The position numbers and the translations under genes are program-made. 64,000 nt of DNA from Ailanthus altissimus (lineage: Eukaryota > Streptophyta > Magnoliopsida > Sapindales > Simaroubaceae). This document shows, in pieces, positions 1 through 11,095 of this stretch. Under the pieces are notes generated by a model, which was not told the DNA's origin, made no database searches, and saw only the letters and a program-made list of their open reading frames with translations. Where the stretch lies: the NCBI GenBank assembly GCA_946807835.1, contig OX327695.1, positions 22,116,501-22,180,500 on the forward strand. The letters are read 5' to 3'. Position 1 is the first letter of the stretch, and each line of letters opens with the position of its first letter.

Positions 1-81
1 CAACCACCCGTAGTTGATTTTGAAAATTTTACATTTTAAACCAACAACCCATGTGATTTAACTTTACAACACCTTTTGGCT

Positions 82-140
82 TTATAAATACATTGCATTA
101 TTTCTGCATCTTCATACAAACTCAAAATCATTCAAGAGAG
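82..140 (+). promoter_or_regulatory. TATA-type promoter region shared by both LOG-like copies
   Basis: A TATA box (TATAAATA, 83-90) is followed by about 60 bases similar to the segment upstream of the second LOG-like copy (about 9,938-9,995). Similarity between the copies starts abruptly at the TATA box and is not seen upstream of it. Promoter function is inferred from position only. Confidence 0.4.
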
Positions 141-155
141 AGGGTGAGTGTTATA

Positions 156-809
156 ATGCAATGAGCATCAACTCATAAATTCACAAAAATTTGTGTGTTA
201 TGTGGATCTAGCGCTGAAAAAACTAGAGAGTTTGTAGAAGCAGCAGAAACCCTTGGTAAGGTTTTAGTTGAACGAAAAAATTCATTTAGTATATGGAAGA
301 GTTAGTCTTGAATTAATGGGATGTATGGCAACAACTACACAAAATAAAGGCATTCAAGTTTTAGGTATCATACTGAAAGTTCTAGCTGTTGGAAACAATG
401 TAGGAAAAATAATTAGAGATGAGTGACAGGTATCATCAATGCATGAGTGAATGTCTCTTATGCTTCGAAATGTTGATGCCTTCATAGCTCTACCTGGAGG
501 TTTTAGAACTTTGGAAGGAATTTTTCAAATTGTCTCGTGAGCACAATTGTAAATCCACCAAAAACCCATTGGTTTGTTAAATATTGATGGTTTTATAATG
601 AGTTGTTATCTTTTCTTAACTATACGGTAGAAAAATAGTTCTTCTTATCTGCAGCACGACAGATCCTCATTTCTACTTCAACTGTTGATTAGTTACTCAA
701 TGAATTACAAGCTTTTATACCTCTATCTGATCCAATAATGTGTCCAATAAATTGGTATACTGATAATAGTGAAAAGAAACGCAAGATAAATTTGACGCTT
801 CGTCTATAG
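156..809 (+). pseudogene. LOG: LOG-like cytokinin phosphoribohydrolase, intronless decayed copy 1
   Basis: This resembles LONELY GUY proteins, which release active cytokinin bases from their riboside monophosphates in the cytosol. Recognisable pieces, in order: the N-terminal ICVLCGS Rossmann strand (187 on), the ELMG turn, SSMHE, DAFIALPGG (474-500), then IHQKPIGLLN. The PGGxGTxxE nucleotide-binding motif reads PGGFRTLEG, so the glycine of GT is arginine. There are several in-frame stops: after the first ATG, just before QVSSMHE, after MHE, and two near AQL. Plant LOG genes normally have several introns and none is seen here, so it looks like a processed copy. Full family length (about 200-220 residues) is covered. 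It lies directly upstream of a Tat-type 3' non-coding signature. Surely non-functional. Confidence 0.8.
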
Positions 810-1800
810 CCTATCTACTTTTATATATTTTAAAGCATTTTATGTGGCTTGTTTATTTTGTTGCAAGTTTTATTTCTAATAAAAGATATTTCAGGTGATA
901 TATTCTAAACTCTACTCTTTCTATATTTTGACATTGAAGACAATGTCTCAATCTGATTGGGGGGAGAATGGTTGATATATAATGTTAGTGTTGTTTATTT
1001 TTTTGTTATCATTTTGTTCTCTAAAAAAAATCATCATGGATGACGTGAGTAAAAGGTTTATTTACGCATTCTAGTCCTAGAATGGTAAAGTAAATAGTAC
1101 ATTACTGAACTTTTGAAACACATTGTAATTGGTTTATTTTTAATGCATTTTATATATATTTGTTTGTTGCTTAAGTTTTTGATAACACTTACATAAATAA
1201 ATTTGCTTTACTACCGAAGTATAATTTCGAAATTGTTTAGTTTAAATCATTTTTTTCTATCTAAGTTACTAAAGAATAACTTCTAAGACTTGTGGTAAAA
1301 TTATTTCTTGAGCACAATACTAAGACTTGTGGTAAAATAGATGATTCAATATATATAGCCAAGATAATTTTCATGTTTAAATATACATATTCTTTTCTAA
1401 ACTCACATATCTTTTGTTAGTGAATGAAGAGGTTTGAGATAACAGCTTACGAACTTTCATTGATCTTTTGAAATGGTTAATTTTTGTTTGGAAGGATATT
1501 ATTTAGGATGATGAATGATTTGGTTGCTAACTAAAGGATGATAAAAAAATTAGAAAAGTATTATGGTGATAAATTGCTTTTATTTTATTATAATTCCTTA
1601 TGTCTTTAAAAATAAGAACACAAAAAAAAGTATAAATAAAAAAGAGAAAAGAAGTCAATTTAGTTCAATAACGTCTTTGTTAAATTTTAGAGGACAAAAG
1701 TCATTAGGAAGCAATTTTATCACCGGACTCTTTATTCGTAAGATTTACATAAAATAATTAAAGTCCTGAAGCTAGTATGTGGTAAACATGGTTTGACTCT
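810..1800 (+). other. Tat/Ogre-like retrotransposon 3' non-coding region (left part)
   Basis: No gene is seen. At 921-970 a signature typical of Tat-lineage elements downstream of their coding region is visible: ACATTGAAGACAATGT followed by a run of G (TTGGGGGGAGAA). The phrase AAGACTTGTGGTAAAAT occurs twice in 1,280-1,340. The region is interrupted at 1,800 by the chromovirus and resumes at 13,952. An ORF at 1,563 is A/T-rich and not supported as a gene. Confidence 0.5.
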
Positions 1801-4602
1801 TGTCACGCCCCAGACCCAAAAGATCTGACACATAACATAACTTACACTCCTTCAACAATGTACACTTATACTTAATAATATATAAAATTTCAAACTTTAA
1901 TTCAACATAGGAATCCTTAGCAAGTTGCTAGTAAGTTCAACACTAAAACCAACCCATAACCTAAAATATAAACATAAACATTTATTGACAATATTAAACA
2001 TCATTTCAATTTCTTTCATAATTAGAGCAATTGAATTATAACTAGGATAATTAGTAAACCGGAGATACGTAAAATTTTCTCAGAGATTAACACTTTACTA
2101 CATCACCAGTGGCAACTTTGTTACCGAAAGCCCAGAATATATTCATTGCAAATTCTTACTTAAAATCAATCCATAACCACACTTGGTGAAACTTAAACTA
2201 AATCTAACCATACATAATAAAATAATACATAAGTTTTTGTTCAATAGGGATAAATCAAATATCTTATCCCACGTGTCCCCAAATAAAACACTTAGCAACC
2301 TAGCAACTTAGGGAACCTAAGGAACAGCAGAAGCCTTGCCAAATCCGCTAAGTACACATATACCTTATTTACCTGAAATCACCATAAACTATAATGAGTA
2401 TAAAACTCAGTAAGTATACTAGTTTTTCATATATCAAAATACAAATACATATATGTACATAATGCATGTGTATGATATGCTGTGATAAGTCAAAATCATA
2501 ATCTTATCAAATCACATGTCAGGTAAGCGCTTACACATTCTTTCAAAATATATTACAGGAATACCATCACTCAACTACTACTTAGTAGGACTTACACATC
2601 ACATATCACATAATGAGCCAAATGTCACTTGTAGGTGACATACCGTATGCGAGGATAGTACAAGTGAGGTTTAAATTACACATATATAATGCTCAAGCCC
2701 GAAGGTAAGAGCCAAACCTTCACCCTAATCATCGGTGAGTCCTCTCACATGCACCAATACGCCACCACACGAATGTGATGACTCAATCTTCCTTTAGGTA
2801 CCAATAGGATTCTCCCTATATACAAAACATATAACATATACCAATCCCGAAGGAAAGGCCACATATAAAGACTCCACAAATCACATAAGACATCTACTAA
2901 GTCAACAGTGAGTTCAAGCATCCTCAAAACACAAAATGTTTCTCATTGACATATTACACTTCAAAGCTTTCTTTGTTAAACAAATTTCATTTTAAAAGCT
3001 CACTTTCAAAAACACATGTATGCCCATGCTCAATGTCAATGCTCACATTCATAAACATATTTCTAAGCACATTTACAAAATCATACATAGACAATTGCTA
3101 TGCTTATTGTGATTTCAGTAAAAGTCTAGTATACTTATCTCTAAGCACTTTCAACTACAATGCTTAAATCTTTTTAACCTATCAATGGAGATTAATCCTT
3201 TAATGAGCCTCAAAATTTATACAAAACACTTTAAATAGCTTACAAAATTACACATATTACACTTATCACATCAAATTGGTCTAATTACTTGGTTTCTCAA
3301 AACCTGTCATTCTGACCACTTACACTTAACAAAATTTTCTAATACATCAAATGATGTCCAATTATTCCAAAATCAGAATATATCATTCTTGACTCATATA
3401 TCCTTCTTATATATGAATATTATATCAAAATTCCTACACAATCCATTACATACACACCATCGAATCGAAACTACTAACCTGATAGGATCAAGATATTTAC
3501 TGAACACTATTTAATCTCTCAATTTTATAAAATCATATACTAACTCAAAAATTATAAAACTATCACAAAATTACTCTTAACACATATCTCAATCCATGAT
3601 AAATATTTCAGTTTAAAATCACTGCAAAAGTATTTTAAAACTATTTTATTCAATAGCTTTAAACATTTGTTAATCAAATACTGCAATGAGCTGATACACT
3701 TTAGAAAATTATAACAATTTAACCACATTGATCTAAATTCTTAATTCTAAGTATATCATATTAGACATATAAATTTATCATATTTCACAAATTTGTAATT
3801 TTTTAAGATCATTCAGTAGGTCAAAAATTATTTTCCACTGTACTATACTGTTAATACAGGAAATTTGTATAATTTTAGGGTCATTTTGGTAAATTCACTA
3901 CAAATTCAATTTCTGAAATTTTCAATCGATACAAAGTCTCAACTGATTCTAGACATGTCTAATTTCATATATTCAAAATTCAAATCCAGAATCGAATCAC
4001 AACAATTTATAAAATTCCTGGATCAAGAGATTATCAAGTAGAAATTCTGCAATTCATCATGATTTATCAAGCTATCTACATAGATCATCATCAATTCTCA
4101 CAATATCTTACGAAATACACATCAAATACTCAATTGTACATATTTTTAGAAATCAAAACTTAAAGGAATTAACAAATTTAACACCAATAAACTAAGAAAG
4201 GATTATAATATACCTCTTAAAGCTTAAATTCTAACTTTCTTCTTCTTTTTCTTCTTCTTCTTCTTCTCTTTCTCTCCCCTTTCTTTCTCTCTTTTCTCAC
4301 TCTAAAAGAGGTGCTCGACCAAAATGAGTGAATTAGGGTTTCAAAAGTGTATTTTTATACTAAGAGGCTAATTTTTTATATTTACAAATTTGTCCCCAAA
4401 ACTTTCAATGTATTATAATTTAGTCCATAAAATAAATCTAAAGTCTTGCAAATAAACCCAATACTAATAGTATGTTCTTAACCTATACAAACACTACTAA
4501 TAACAATACATAAATCAAGTATCACCCATATATAAATAAAATACGTATATTTATATATATATAAATACTTATTCTTTTTGGTTGTGGGTACTGGTTACTA
4601 CA
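1801..4602 (-). repeat. Chromovirus 3' LTR (copy A)
   Basis: On the minus strand it starts TGTAGTAACCAGTACC and ends GGGTCTGGGGCGTGACA, the TG...CA form of an LTR. It is closely similar throughout to copies at 5,999-8,712, 11,096-13,946 and (inverted) 57,127-59,852. A CTT/TTC-rich tract lies at 4,230-4,290. Small ORFs in it (for example 2,946-3,167) recur in the other copies with different lengths and are not genes. Confidence 0.85.
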
Positions 4603-4800
4603 ATTTTTCCCTCTTTATAAGAATTTCGTCCTCGAAATTCATGACTTAAGCAAAGATATGAGGATACTTAGATCTCATTTCCTCTTCTCATTCCCAAGTT
4701 GCCTTTTCAACTGAATGGTTTATTCATAAAATATTTACAAAGCAATCTTCTTGGTATATAGGATTTGCTCATTGTGGTCTAAAATCCTGATAAACACTCA
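4603..4800 (-). pseudogene. Chromovirus integrase/chromodomain end plus polypurine tract
   Basis: Reading the minus strand from about 4,784 gives a degenerate chromodomain-like stretch: NHSVEKATWE, then EEEMRSKYPHIF, then NFEDEIL. This is the conserved end of the pol polyprotein in Tekay-type chromoviruses, where the chromodomain follows integrase and targets chromatin. Stop codons interrupt it, including one after ATWE. The purine tract beside it at 4,603-4,613 fits a plus-strand primer adjacent to the 3' LTR. This piece fixes both the family and the orientation of the surrounding element. Confidence 0.7.
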
Positions 4801-5159
4801 TTCATATGTCATATTATCTCTTACTTGGCTCATAGCTTAGTATAGAGAGGACTACGAAACATATATCCATAAAATAAACACATGGCACACATTATGGACT
4901 TATAAAATTTATACACACATATTTTTATTCTTTTCACCTGGTCGTTCAATATTCAATGGGCATCCATACACTTCACCTTTTATTCATTAAAGAATAACAT
5001 AGATGTAGAATACTCATACTAATCTCTTAAATAAAATTCTTAACTCCTCTGAAAATTTTAATCCGTTCAATATTTACTCATATGTCATAATATCATTTAT
5101 TACCTTAATATCATTCTCAAAATAAATTAAAAAAATTAGCATTTCTACGCAACAAAGTT
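4801..5159. other. Unassigned A/T-rich segment inside chromovirus
   Basis: No coding similarity or repeat recognised. It lies between the chromodomain remnant (minus strand) and the pararetroviral RNase H remnant (plus strand), so one junction between chromovirus and foreign sequence must fall here or at its edges. Confidence 0.3.
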
Positions 5160-5490
5160 GTCATTCAAATCAGAATGTTGAAGGCATTATCTTAAATGAT
5201 CAAAATCAACTTCAATAGAAAGCTCTTTAGTTCAATTGATTCTTAAACTATAGATCTCAGCATTATATCTCTTACTTTAACTCTTTTAAAAAAAATAATC
5301 CACCTTATTGGACATCATTTTCTCATTGAGATTGACATGTCTGCTTTTTCTAATATGTTCAGTTTCAAGCAGAAAAGATTCCACTAGCACAATTACTGCA
5401 ATGGCAAATATGGTTTTTCAACTATTCTTTTAATATCATCCACGTAAAAGAAAAGGATAAAACGATTACAAATTTTCTTTCATGAAACTC
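5160..5490 (+). pseudogene. Endogenous pararetrovirus RNase H remnant
   Basis: The C-terminal half of a caulimovirid-type RNase H domain is readable on the plus strand: GHHFLIEIDMSAF (about 5,316-5,355), then after a frameshift near 5,385 LLQWQIWF, YSFNIIHVK and a degenerate FLS end at about 5,485. This domain removes RNA from the RNA-DNA hybrid during reverse transcription. The N-terminal half is heavily decayed. It is an old genome-resident fragment and not a functional gene. Assignment within Caulimoviridae (possibly florendovirus-like) is tentative. Confidence 0.6.
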
Positions 5491-5599
5491 TATAAATAGC
5501 CTAAACCTCACAACCATTTTTCTAGCAATAAAGAAAATCAACCCTCTTACCATCTTCATGATGAATCCCATTATCATAACTCCTTATATTCCTTTTTCT

Positions 5600-8500
5600 C
5601 CACCATAATTTTCACACCTAATCAGAACTAGAACACTCCATTCCCGTGCCAAAGAATTCATCAGACACTATGCCATCTTAAAGTCCAAGAACACGGCCTC
5701 ACAGTTCTTTGTGGCCCTTTGTTCAACTTGGAATACCCTTTCTTTCACCTGCACTCTTTTTTTCTATTTTTTCAATGGTCCAAACATGTCCTTTACTTCT
5801 TATAGTACCTATTAGATCTGTATACAATCGCCATGGAATTCTCATTACATAGAACCCTCAAAAAATTAGAAAAATATTATGAAGAACATCCAGCCCTAGT
5901 TTTTCTCCAATGGTTTTACCCAAAGACATGGTCGATAACTAAATTTCAACACATGATTGCAAAAAACACAAATGTTGCAGTCCCCACACAACGCCTTATG
6001 TCATGCCCCAGACCCAAAAGATCTGACACATGACGTAACTTACACTCATTCAATAATATTTAAACATTCATTTCAATTTCTTTCAGAATTATAGCAATTG
6101 AATTATAACTGGGACAATTAGTAAACCGAAGATAGGCAGAGTTTTCTCAGAGATTAACACTCTACTACGTCACCAGTAGTAACTTTGTTACCGGAAGCCC
6201 AAAATATATTCATTGCAAATTCTTACTTAAAATCAATCCATAACCACACTTGGTGAAACTTAAACTAAATCCAACCATACACAATAAAATAATATATAAG
6301 TATTTATTCAATAGGGACAAATCAAATATCTTATCCCACGTGTCCCCAAATAAAACACTTAGCAACCTAGCAACTTAGGGAACCTAAGGAACAGCATAAG
6401 CCTTGCCAAATCCGCTAAGTACACATGTACCTTATTTACCTGAAATCACCATAAACTATAATGAGTATAAAACTCAGTAAGTATACTAGTTTTTCATATA
6501 TCAAAATACAAATACATATATGTACATAATGCATGTGTATGATATGCTGTGATAAGTCAAAATCATAATCTTATCAAATCACATGTCAGGTAAGTGCTTA
6601 CACATTCTTTCAAAATATATTACAGGAATACCATCACTCAACTACTACTTAGTAGGACTTACATATCACATAATGAGCCAAATGTCACTCGTAGGTGACA
6701 TACCGTATGCGAGGATAGTACAAGTGAGGTTTAAATTACACATATATAATACTCAAGCCCGAAGGTAAGAGCCAAACCCTCACCCTAATCATCGGTGAGT
6801 CCTCTCACATGCACCAATACGCCACCACACGAATGTGATGACTCAATCTTCCTTTAGGTACCAATAGGATCCTCCCTACATATAAAACACATAACATATA
6901 CTAATCCGTAAGGAAAGACCACACATAAAGGCTCCAAAACTCATATAAGATGCCTACTAAGTCAACAGTGAGTTCAAGCATCCTCAAAACACTATGTTTC
7001 TCCTGAACATATTATGCTTCAAAGCTTTCTTTGTTAAACACATTTCATTTTGAAAGCTCACTTTCAAAAACACATGTATGTCCATGCTCAATGTCAATGC
7101 TCACATTCATAAACATATGTCTTTCATATTTCATATCAAATATACTTTGGCATAACATAAACATATTTCTAAACACATTTACAAAATCATACATAGATAA
7201 TTACTATGCTTATTGTAATTTCAGTAAAAGTCTAGTATACTTACCTCTTGGCACTTTCAGCTACAAGGCTTAAATCTCTTTAACCTATCAATGGAGATTA
7301 ATCCTTTCATAATCCTCACAATTCACACAAAATACTTTAAATAGCTTACAAAAATTATACACAATGCATTTATCACATCAAATTGGTCTAAATACTTAGT
7401 TTCTCAAAACTTGTCATTCTGACCACTTACACTTAACAAACTTTCTAATACATCAAATGATGTCCAATTACCCCAAAATCATAATATATCATTCTTAACT
7501 CATATATCCTTCTTATATATGAATATTATATCAAAATTCCTACACAATCCATTCCATACACACCATCGAATCCAAACTACTAACCTGACAGGATCAAGAT
7601 ATTTACTGAACACTATTTAATCTCATAATTTTATAAAATCAGATACTAACTCAAAAATTATAAAACTACCACATAATTACTCGTAACACATATCGTAATC
7701 CATGATAAATATTACAATTCAAAATCACGGCCAAAAGTATTTGAAAACTATTTTATTCTATAGCTTTAAAACTCTATTAATCAAATACTGCAATGAGCTG
7801 ATACATTTTAGAAAATTATAACAATTTAACCACATTGATCTAAATTTTTAATTCCGAGTATATCATATTAGACATATAAAATTATCATATTCCACAAATT
7901 CGTAATTTTTGAAGATCATTCAATAGGCCAAAAAGTTTTTCCACTGTATTATACTGTTCACACAGGAAATTTCCAAAAGTTTAGGCTTATTTTGGTAAAT
8001 TTACTACAAATTCAATTTCTGAAATTTTCAATCGATTTAAAGTCTCAGATAATTTTAAACATGTCTAATTTCAGATACCCAAAATGCAATACCAAAATTG
8101 AATCACAACAATTTATAAAATGTCTGGATCAAGAGACTATCAAATAGAAATTCTGCAATTCATCATGATTTATCAAGCCCTCTACATAGATCATCATCAA
8201 TTCTCACAATATCTTACGAAATACACATCAAATAATCAATTATACATATTTCAAAAAATAAAAAATTAAAGGAATTAACTTAATTAACATCAATAAATTG
8301 AGAAATAGTTGTGATATACCTCTTAAAATTCAAAATTTCAATTTTTTCTTCTTTTTCTTCTTCTTCTTCTCTTTTTCTCCCCTCTAGTTTTTCTCTTCTC
8401 TCACTCTAAAAGAGGTAGCTTGACCAAAATGAGAGAATTAGGGTTTCAAAAGTGTATTTTTATACTAAGAGGCTAATTTTTGGTATTTACAAATTTGCCC

Positions 8501-9438
8501 TCAAAACTTTCAAAGTATTATAATTTGGTCCCTAAAATAAATCTAAAGTCTTGCAAATAAACCCAATGCTAATAGTATGTCCTTAACCTATACAAACACT
8601 ACTAATAATAATACATAAACAAGTATTACCAACATACAAATAAAATACGTATATTTATATATATATATATATAAATACTTATTCTTACCGGTTGTGGATA
8701 CTGGTTACTACATCTTAGGTCTGTCTTACTTTTCCAACGAAAGGGTATGATTGTTTCAGATCATAAAATCCATTATTACCCCACTGTCAAGGATTACTTC
8801 ACCTTTACCCTTTCACTAAAGGGATCAATTAAGCTCTGGCCTGAAGAAGTAATCCAGCAAAAGAGAGAACTTGAAAGAATTCTTGCTCAGGAAAACCAGA
8901 TAATTCCTTTGTCTATTTGGATCTCCCTAGAAGATGTTGCACCTTGAGAATAGGTTGAAGATGACTTTGTAGAAGAACTGAATTTTTCCAATTTACATAA
9001 ATCCCAACAAAGACAAAAACATCATCTTTCACATCACAAAAATACAAACTACTCCACCCACCATCACCATATCCCAAACATGACTTATTATGCCAGATAC
9101 AGACAAGAAATGTATAACTTTACCAATGGCCTCAACCAGCTGTCCCGACAGAACCTACCCAATCTCAGCCAGTTGTCCCGACAGAACCTAACCAATACCA
9201 ACCCAATATTAACTTATCCTTCTTTCAAGACTTCTAACCTTATCCAACCGACACCCAAATCCAAGAGGAAGCCAGCACATCCCTCGTCTAGACCAACTCA
9301 CCTGCAGAAGATCAAGATATGGTAAACTCACATTCCATTCAGCCAGAGCCCTCATTCAATGTATGGGAACAACAAATCCATAAGTTCCTCTCTCACGGAT
9401 ACGACACAAATGAAAGCGACCAGGGAGACTCATTTTGA
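5600..9438 (+). pseudogene. ORF downstream of pararetroviral RNase H, split by solo LTR
   Basis: A degenerate reading frame follows the RNase H remnant: pieces at about 5,620-5,780, 5,833-5,998, 8,718-8,947, 9,080-9,325 and 9,320-9,438. I do not recognise a domain. The later part is rich in Q, N, S and P. Its position after RNase H fits an accessory ORF of a pararetrovirus, which is inference. Breaks: a frameshift before 5,833, a 2.7-kb solo LTR at 5,999-8,712, two in-frame stops at 8,945-8,953, and a frameshift near 9,315. Removing the LTR and one copy of its target duplication restores one continuous frame across the junction, so the ORF was open there when the LTR landed. Confidence 0.45.
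5999..8712 (-). mobile_element. Solo chromovirus LTR (copy B) inside pararetroviral ORF
   Basis: It has the same TG...CA ends and sequence as the other chromovirus LTRs. Flanking target duplication CCTTA (5,994-5,998) and TCTTA (8,713-8,717) differ by one base. No internal region is attached, so it is the product of LTR-LTR recombination. A (TA)n tract near its right end (about 8,652-8,672) varies in length among copies. Confidence 0.8.
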
Positions 9439-9937
9439 CCCACATTGCTCTTTCTATTTTTTTTCACAGAAACCAGATCCGTGCCGCTCTATCACATCAA
9501 AAAGAGACTGACTACAATTTTATCTTTATGTCAAGTGTGCTTTATCTTTCTTCATGTCTGCTTTTAATCTATCAGCCAAAAATCAATGTTAAGACCACAA
9601 AAATCCTTGTAATTAATAAAGTTAATTTGGCCTCAAGTCCAAAGTTTAGATGTTAGCCCAAAAAGTCTTCAAGTCATAGATGCATTGTCGGCCATTAGTG
9701 CCAAAACAGCAAGGTCCTTTATTTGACTTTTCTTATTCATCTTACCTAAGTCATCACACTTCCGACACAATTTTATCACACACATATCAACAAATATTTA
9801 TTCAAAATTTACGGCTTATTGTCCCTTATAAATGATAAAGTAAAACTCATGCTTTTCTTTTTGCCTCACAAGAACCGGGGAAAATATATACTTGAACATA
9901 CTTACACATATGCTCCACAGCTGTTATCAATTTTGTT
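9439..9937 (+). other. Non-coding segment between viral-like ORF and LOG-like copy 2
   Basis: No supported gene. AATAAAG at about 9,615 could be a polyadenylation signal for the upstream ORF. The sequence has no match to the region upstream of LOG-like copy 1. It may be the intergenic region of the pararetrovirus, which is inference from position only. Confidence 0.3.
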
Positions 9938-9995
9938 TTTAATAAATACATTATTTTTGCATCCTTATACAAACTCGAAAACATTCAAAGATTAG
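9938..9995 (+). promoter_or_regulatory. TATA-type promoter region of LOG-like copy 2
   Basis: AATAAATACAT followed by TTTTTGCATCCTTATAC and CATTCAA parallels 82-140 upstream of copy 1. Similarity between the two copies starts here and continues through the gene. Confidence 0.35.
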
Positions 9996-9997
9996 GG

Positions 9998-10653
9998 TGA
10001 GCGTAGAGGAAACCTCAGCTCGTTGATTCACAACAATTTGTGTCTTTTGTGGATCCAACCCTGAAAATACTGAAGAGTTTACAAACGTTGCAGAAAATCT
10101 TGGTAAGGTATTAGCTAAGCGAAATATACATTTAGTATATAGAGGAGGTAATCGTGGGTTAATGGGGTCTGTGGCAAAAGCTGCACACAATAAAGGTAGT
10201 CGAGTTTTGGGTATCATTCCAAAACCTCTAGCTATTGAAAATATTGTAGCAAAAACAGTTGGGAATGAGTTACAAGTCTCATCTATGCACGAACGAATGG
10301 CTCAAATGCTTAGGCATGCAGATGCCTTCATAGCTCTACCAGGAGGTTTCAGGCCTTTGGAGGAAATTTTTCAAATTGCCTTATGGGCACAATTACAAAT
10401 CCACCAAAAACTCATTGGTTTGTTAAATGTTAATGGTTTTTATAACGGGTTGCTATCTTTTCTTGACTATGCAACGGAAAGACAATTCATCCCACTTCTA
10501 GCACAACAGATTCTTATTTCTGCTCTAACTGTTGATCAACTGATTGATCAATTGCAGTCTTTTATTCCTCTGTCTAAAACAATGTATCAGTTAGATTGGT
10601 CTACTCATCATAGTAAGAAGAAGCGCAAAATAGACTTAAATCTCACTATGTAG
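9998..10653 (+). pseudogene. LOG: LOG-like cytokinin phosphoribohydrolase, intronless copy 2
   Basis: Similarity to LOG proteins runs from ICVFCGS (10,036) through RGLMG, SSMHERMAQM, DAFIALPGG (10,322-10,348) and LIGLLNVNGFYNG to the stop at 10,651. The frame is open from 10,027 to the stop. A TGA at 10,024-10,026 lies in the N-terminal extension and no ATG occurs before 10,162; translation from there (163 residues) would omit the N-terminal Rossmann strand. Family motifs are altered: YGGG reads YRGG, and PGGxGTxxE reads PGGFRPLEE, with arginine in place of the GT glycine as in copy 1. The arginine of MHER and the final glutamates remain. No introns. It lies inside the chromovirus LTR pair, downstream of pararetroviral sequence. 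Most likely a pseudogene; a transcribed truncated protein cannot be excluded. Confidence 0.75.
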
Positions 10654-11075
10654 CCTTTGTTGTTACTATGTTGCTGCTATTGTTGTTGTCGTTGTTTTCC
10701 TTTTGAATAAAAGTTGCTTCAATTGATGTCTTCAATACTCTATTTCTCTATATTTTGACATTAAGAAAATTATCTCAATTTGGTCTATAACATGCAAGGT
10801 ATCATTATAAGATATTCGACATCATTCTTGCTAAGCATATTAGTCACAACAAAAACACTCTAAATGGTAACATTAAGATCCACAAAAGTACCATTATCTA
10901 CAATATCAACAATTTTAGCAGCTATTGGATAATGTGTCATCTTCACAAAATCATACACAAATTTAAGCAATATGTCAAACATTTACACAACAAAGCTACA
11001 AATATAATCCTAAAGATTTGGCATCTGCTTGGTTCCCTCGACTTCACACCTAAAGGTCTACAGAATCATATCTTA
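10654..11075 (+). other. Tail of LOG-like copy 2 and chromovirus leader
   Basis: Positions 10,735-10,790 match the segment after LOG-like copy 1 (ACTCTATTTCTCTATATTTTG, then ACATTAAGAAAATT), the same Tat-type 3' signature in decayed form and without the G run. From about 10,800 to 11,075 no gene is seen; the part nearest the PBS is probably chromovirus leader. A 63-residue ORF at 10,932 crosses into the LTR and is not supported. Confidence 0.4.
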
Positions 11076-11087
11076 GCTCTGATACCA
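11076..11087 (-). other. Primer binding site (initiator Met-tRNA)
   Basis: The minus strand reads TGGTATCAGAGC, complementary to the 3' end of plant initiator methionine tRNA, 8 bases inside the 5' LTR. It shows that 11,096-13,946 is the 5' LTR of a minus-strand element. Confidence 0.85.
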
Positions 11088-11095
11088 ATAAAGGC

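Noticed and set aside
5833..6033. Stand-alone 66-residue gene
   Set aside because: It is the 5' piece of an ORF interrupted by solo LTR B; its last residues are LTR sequence.
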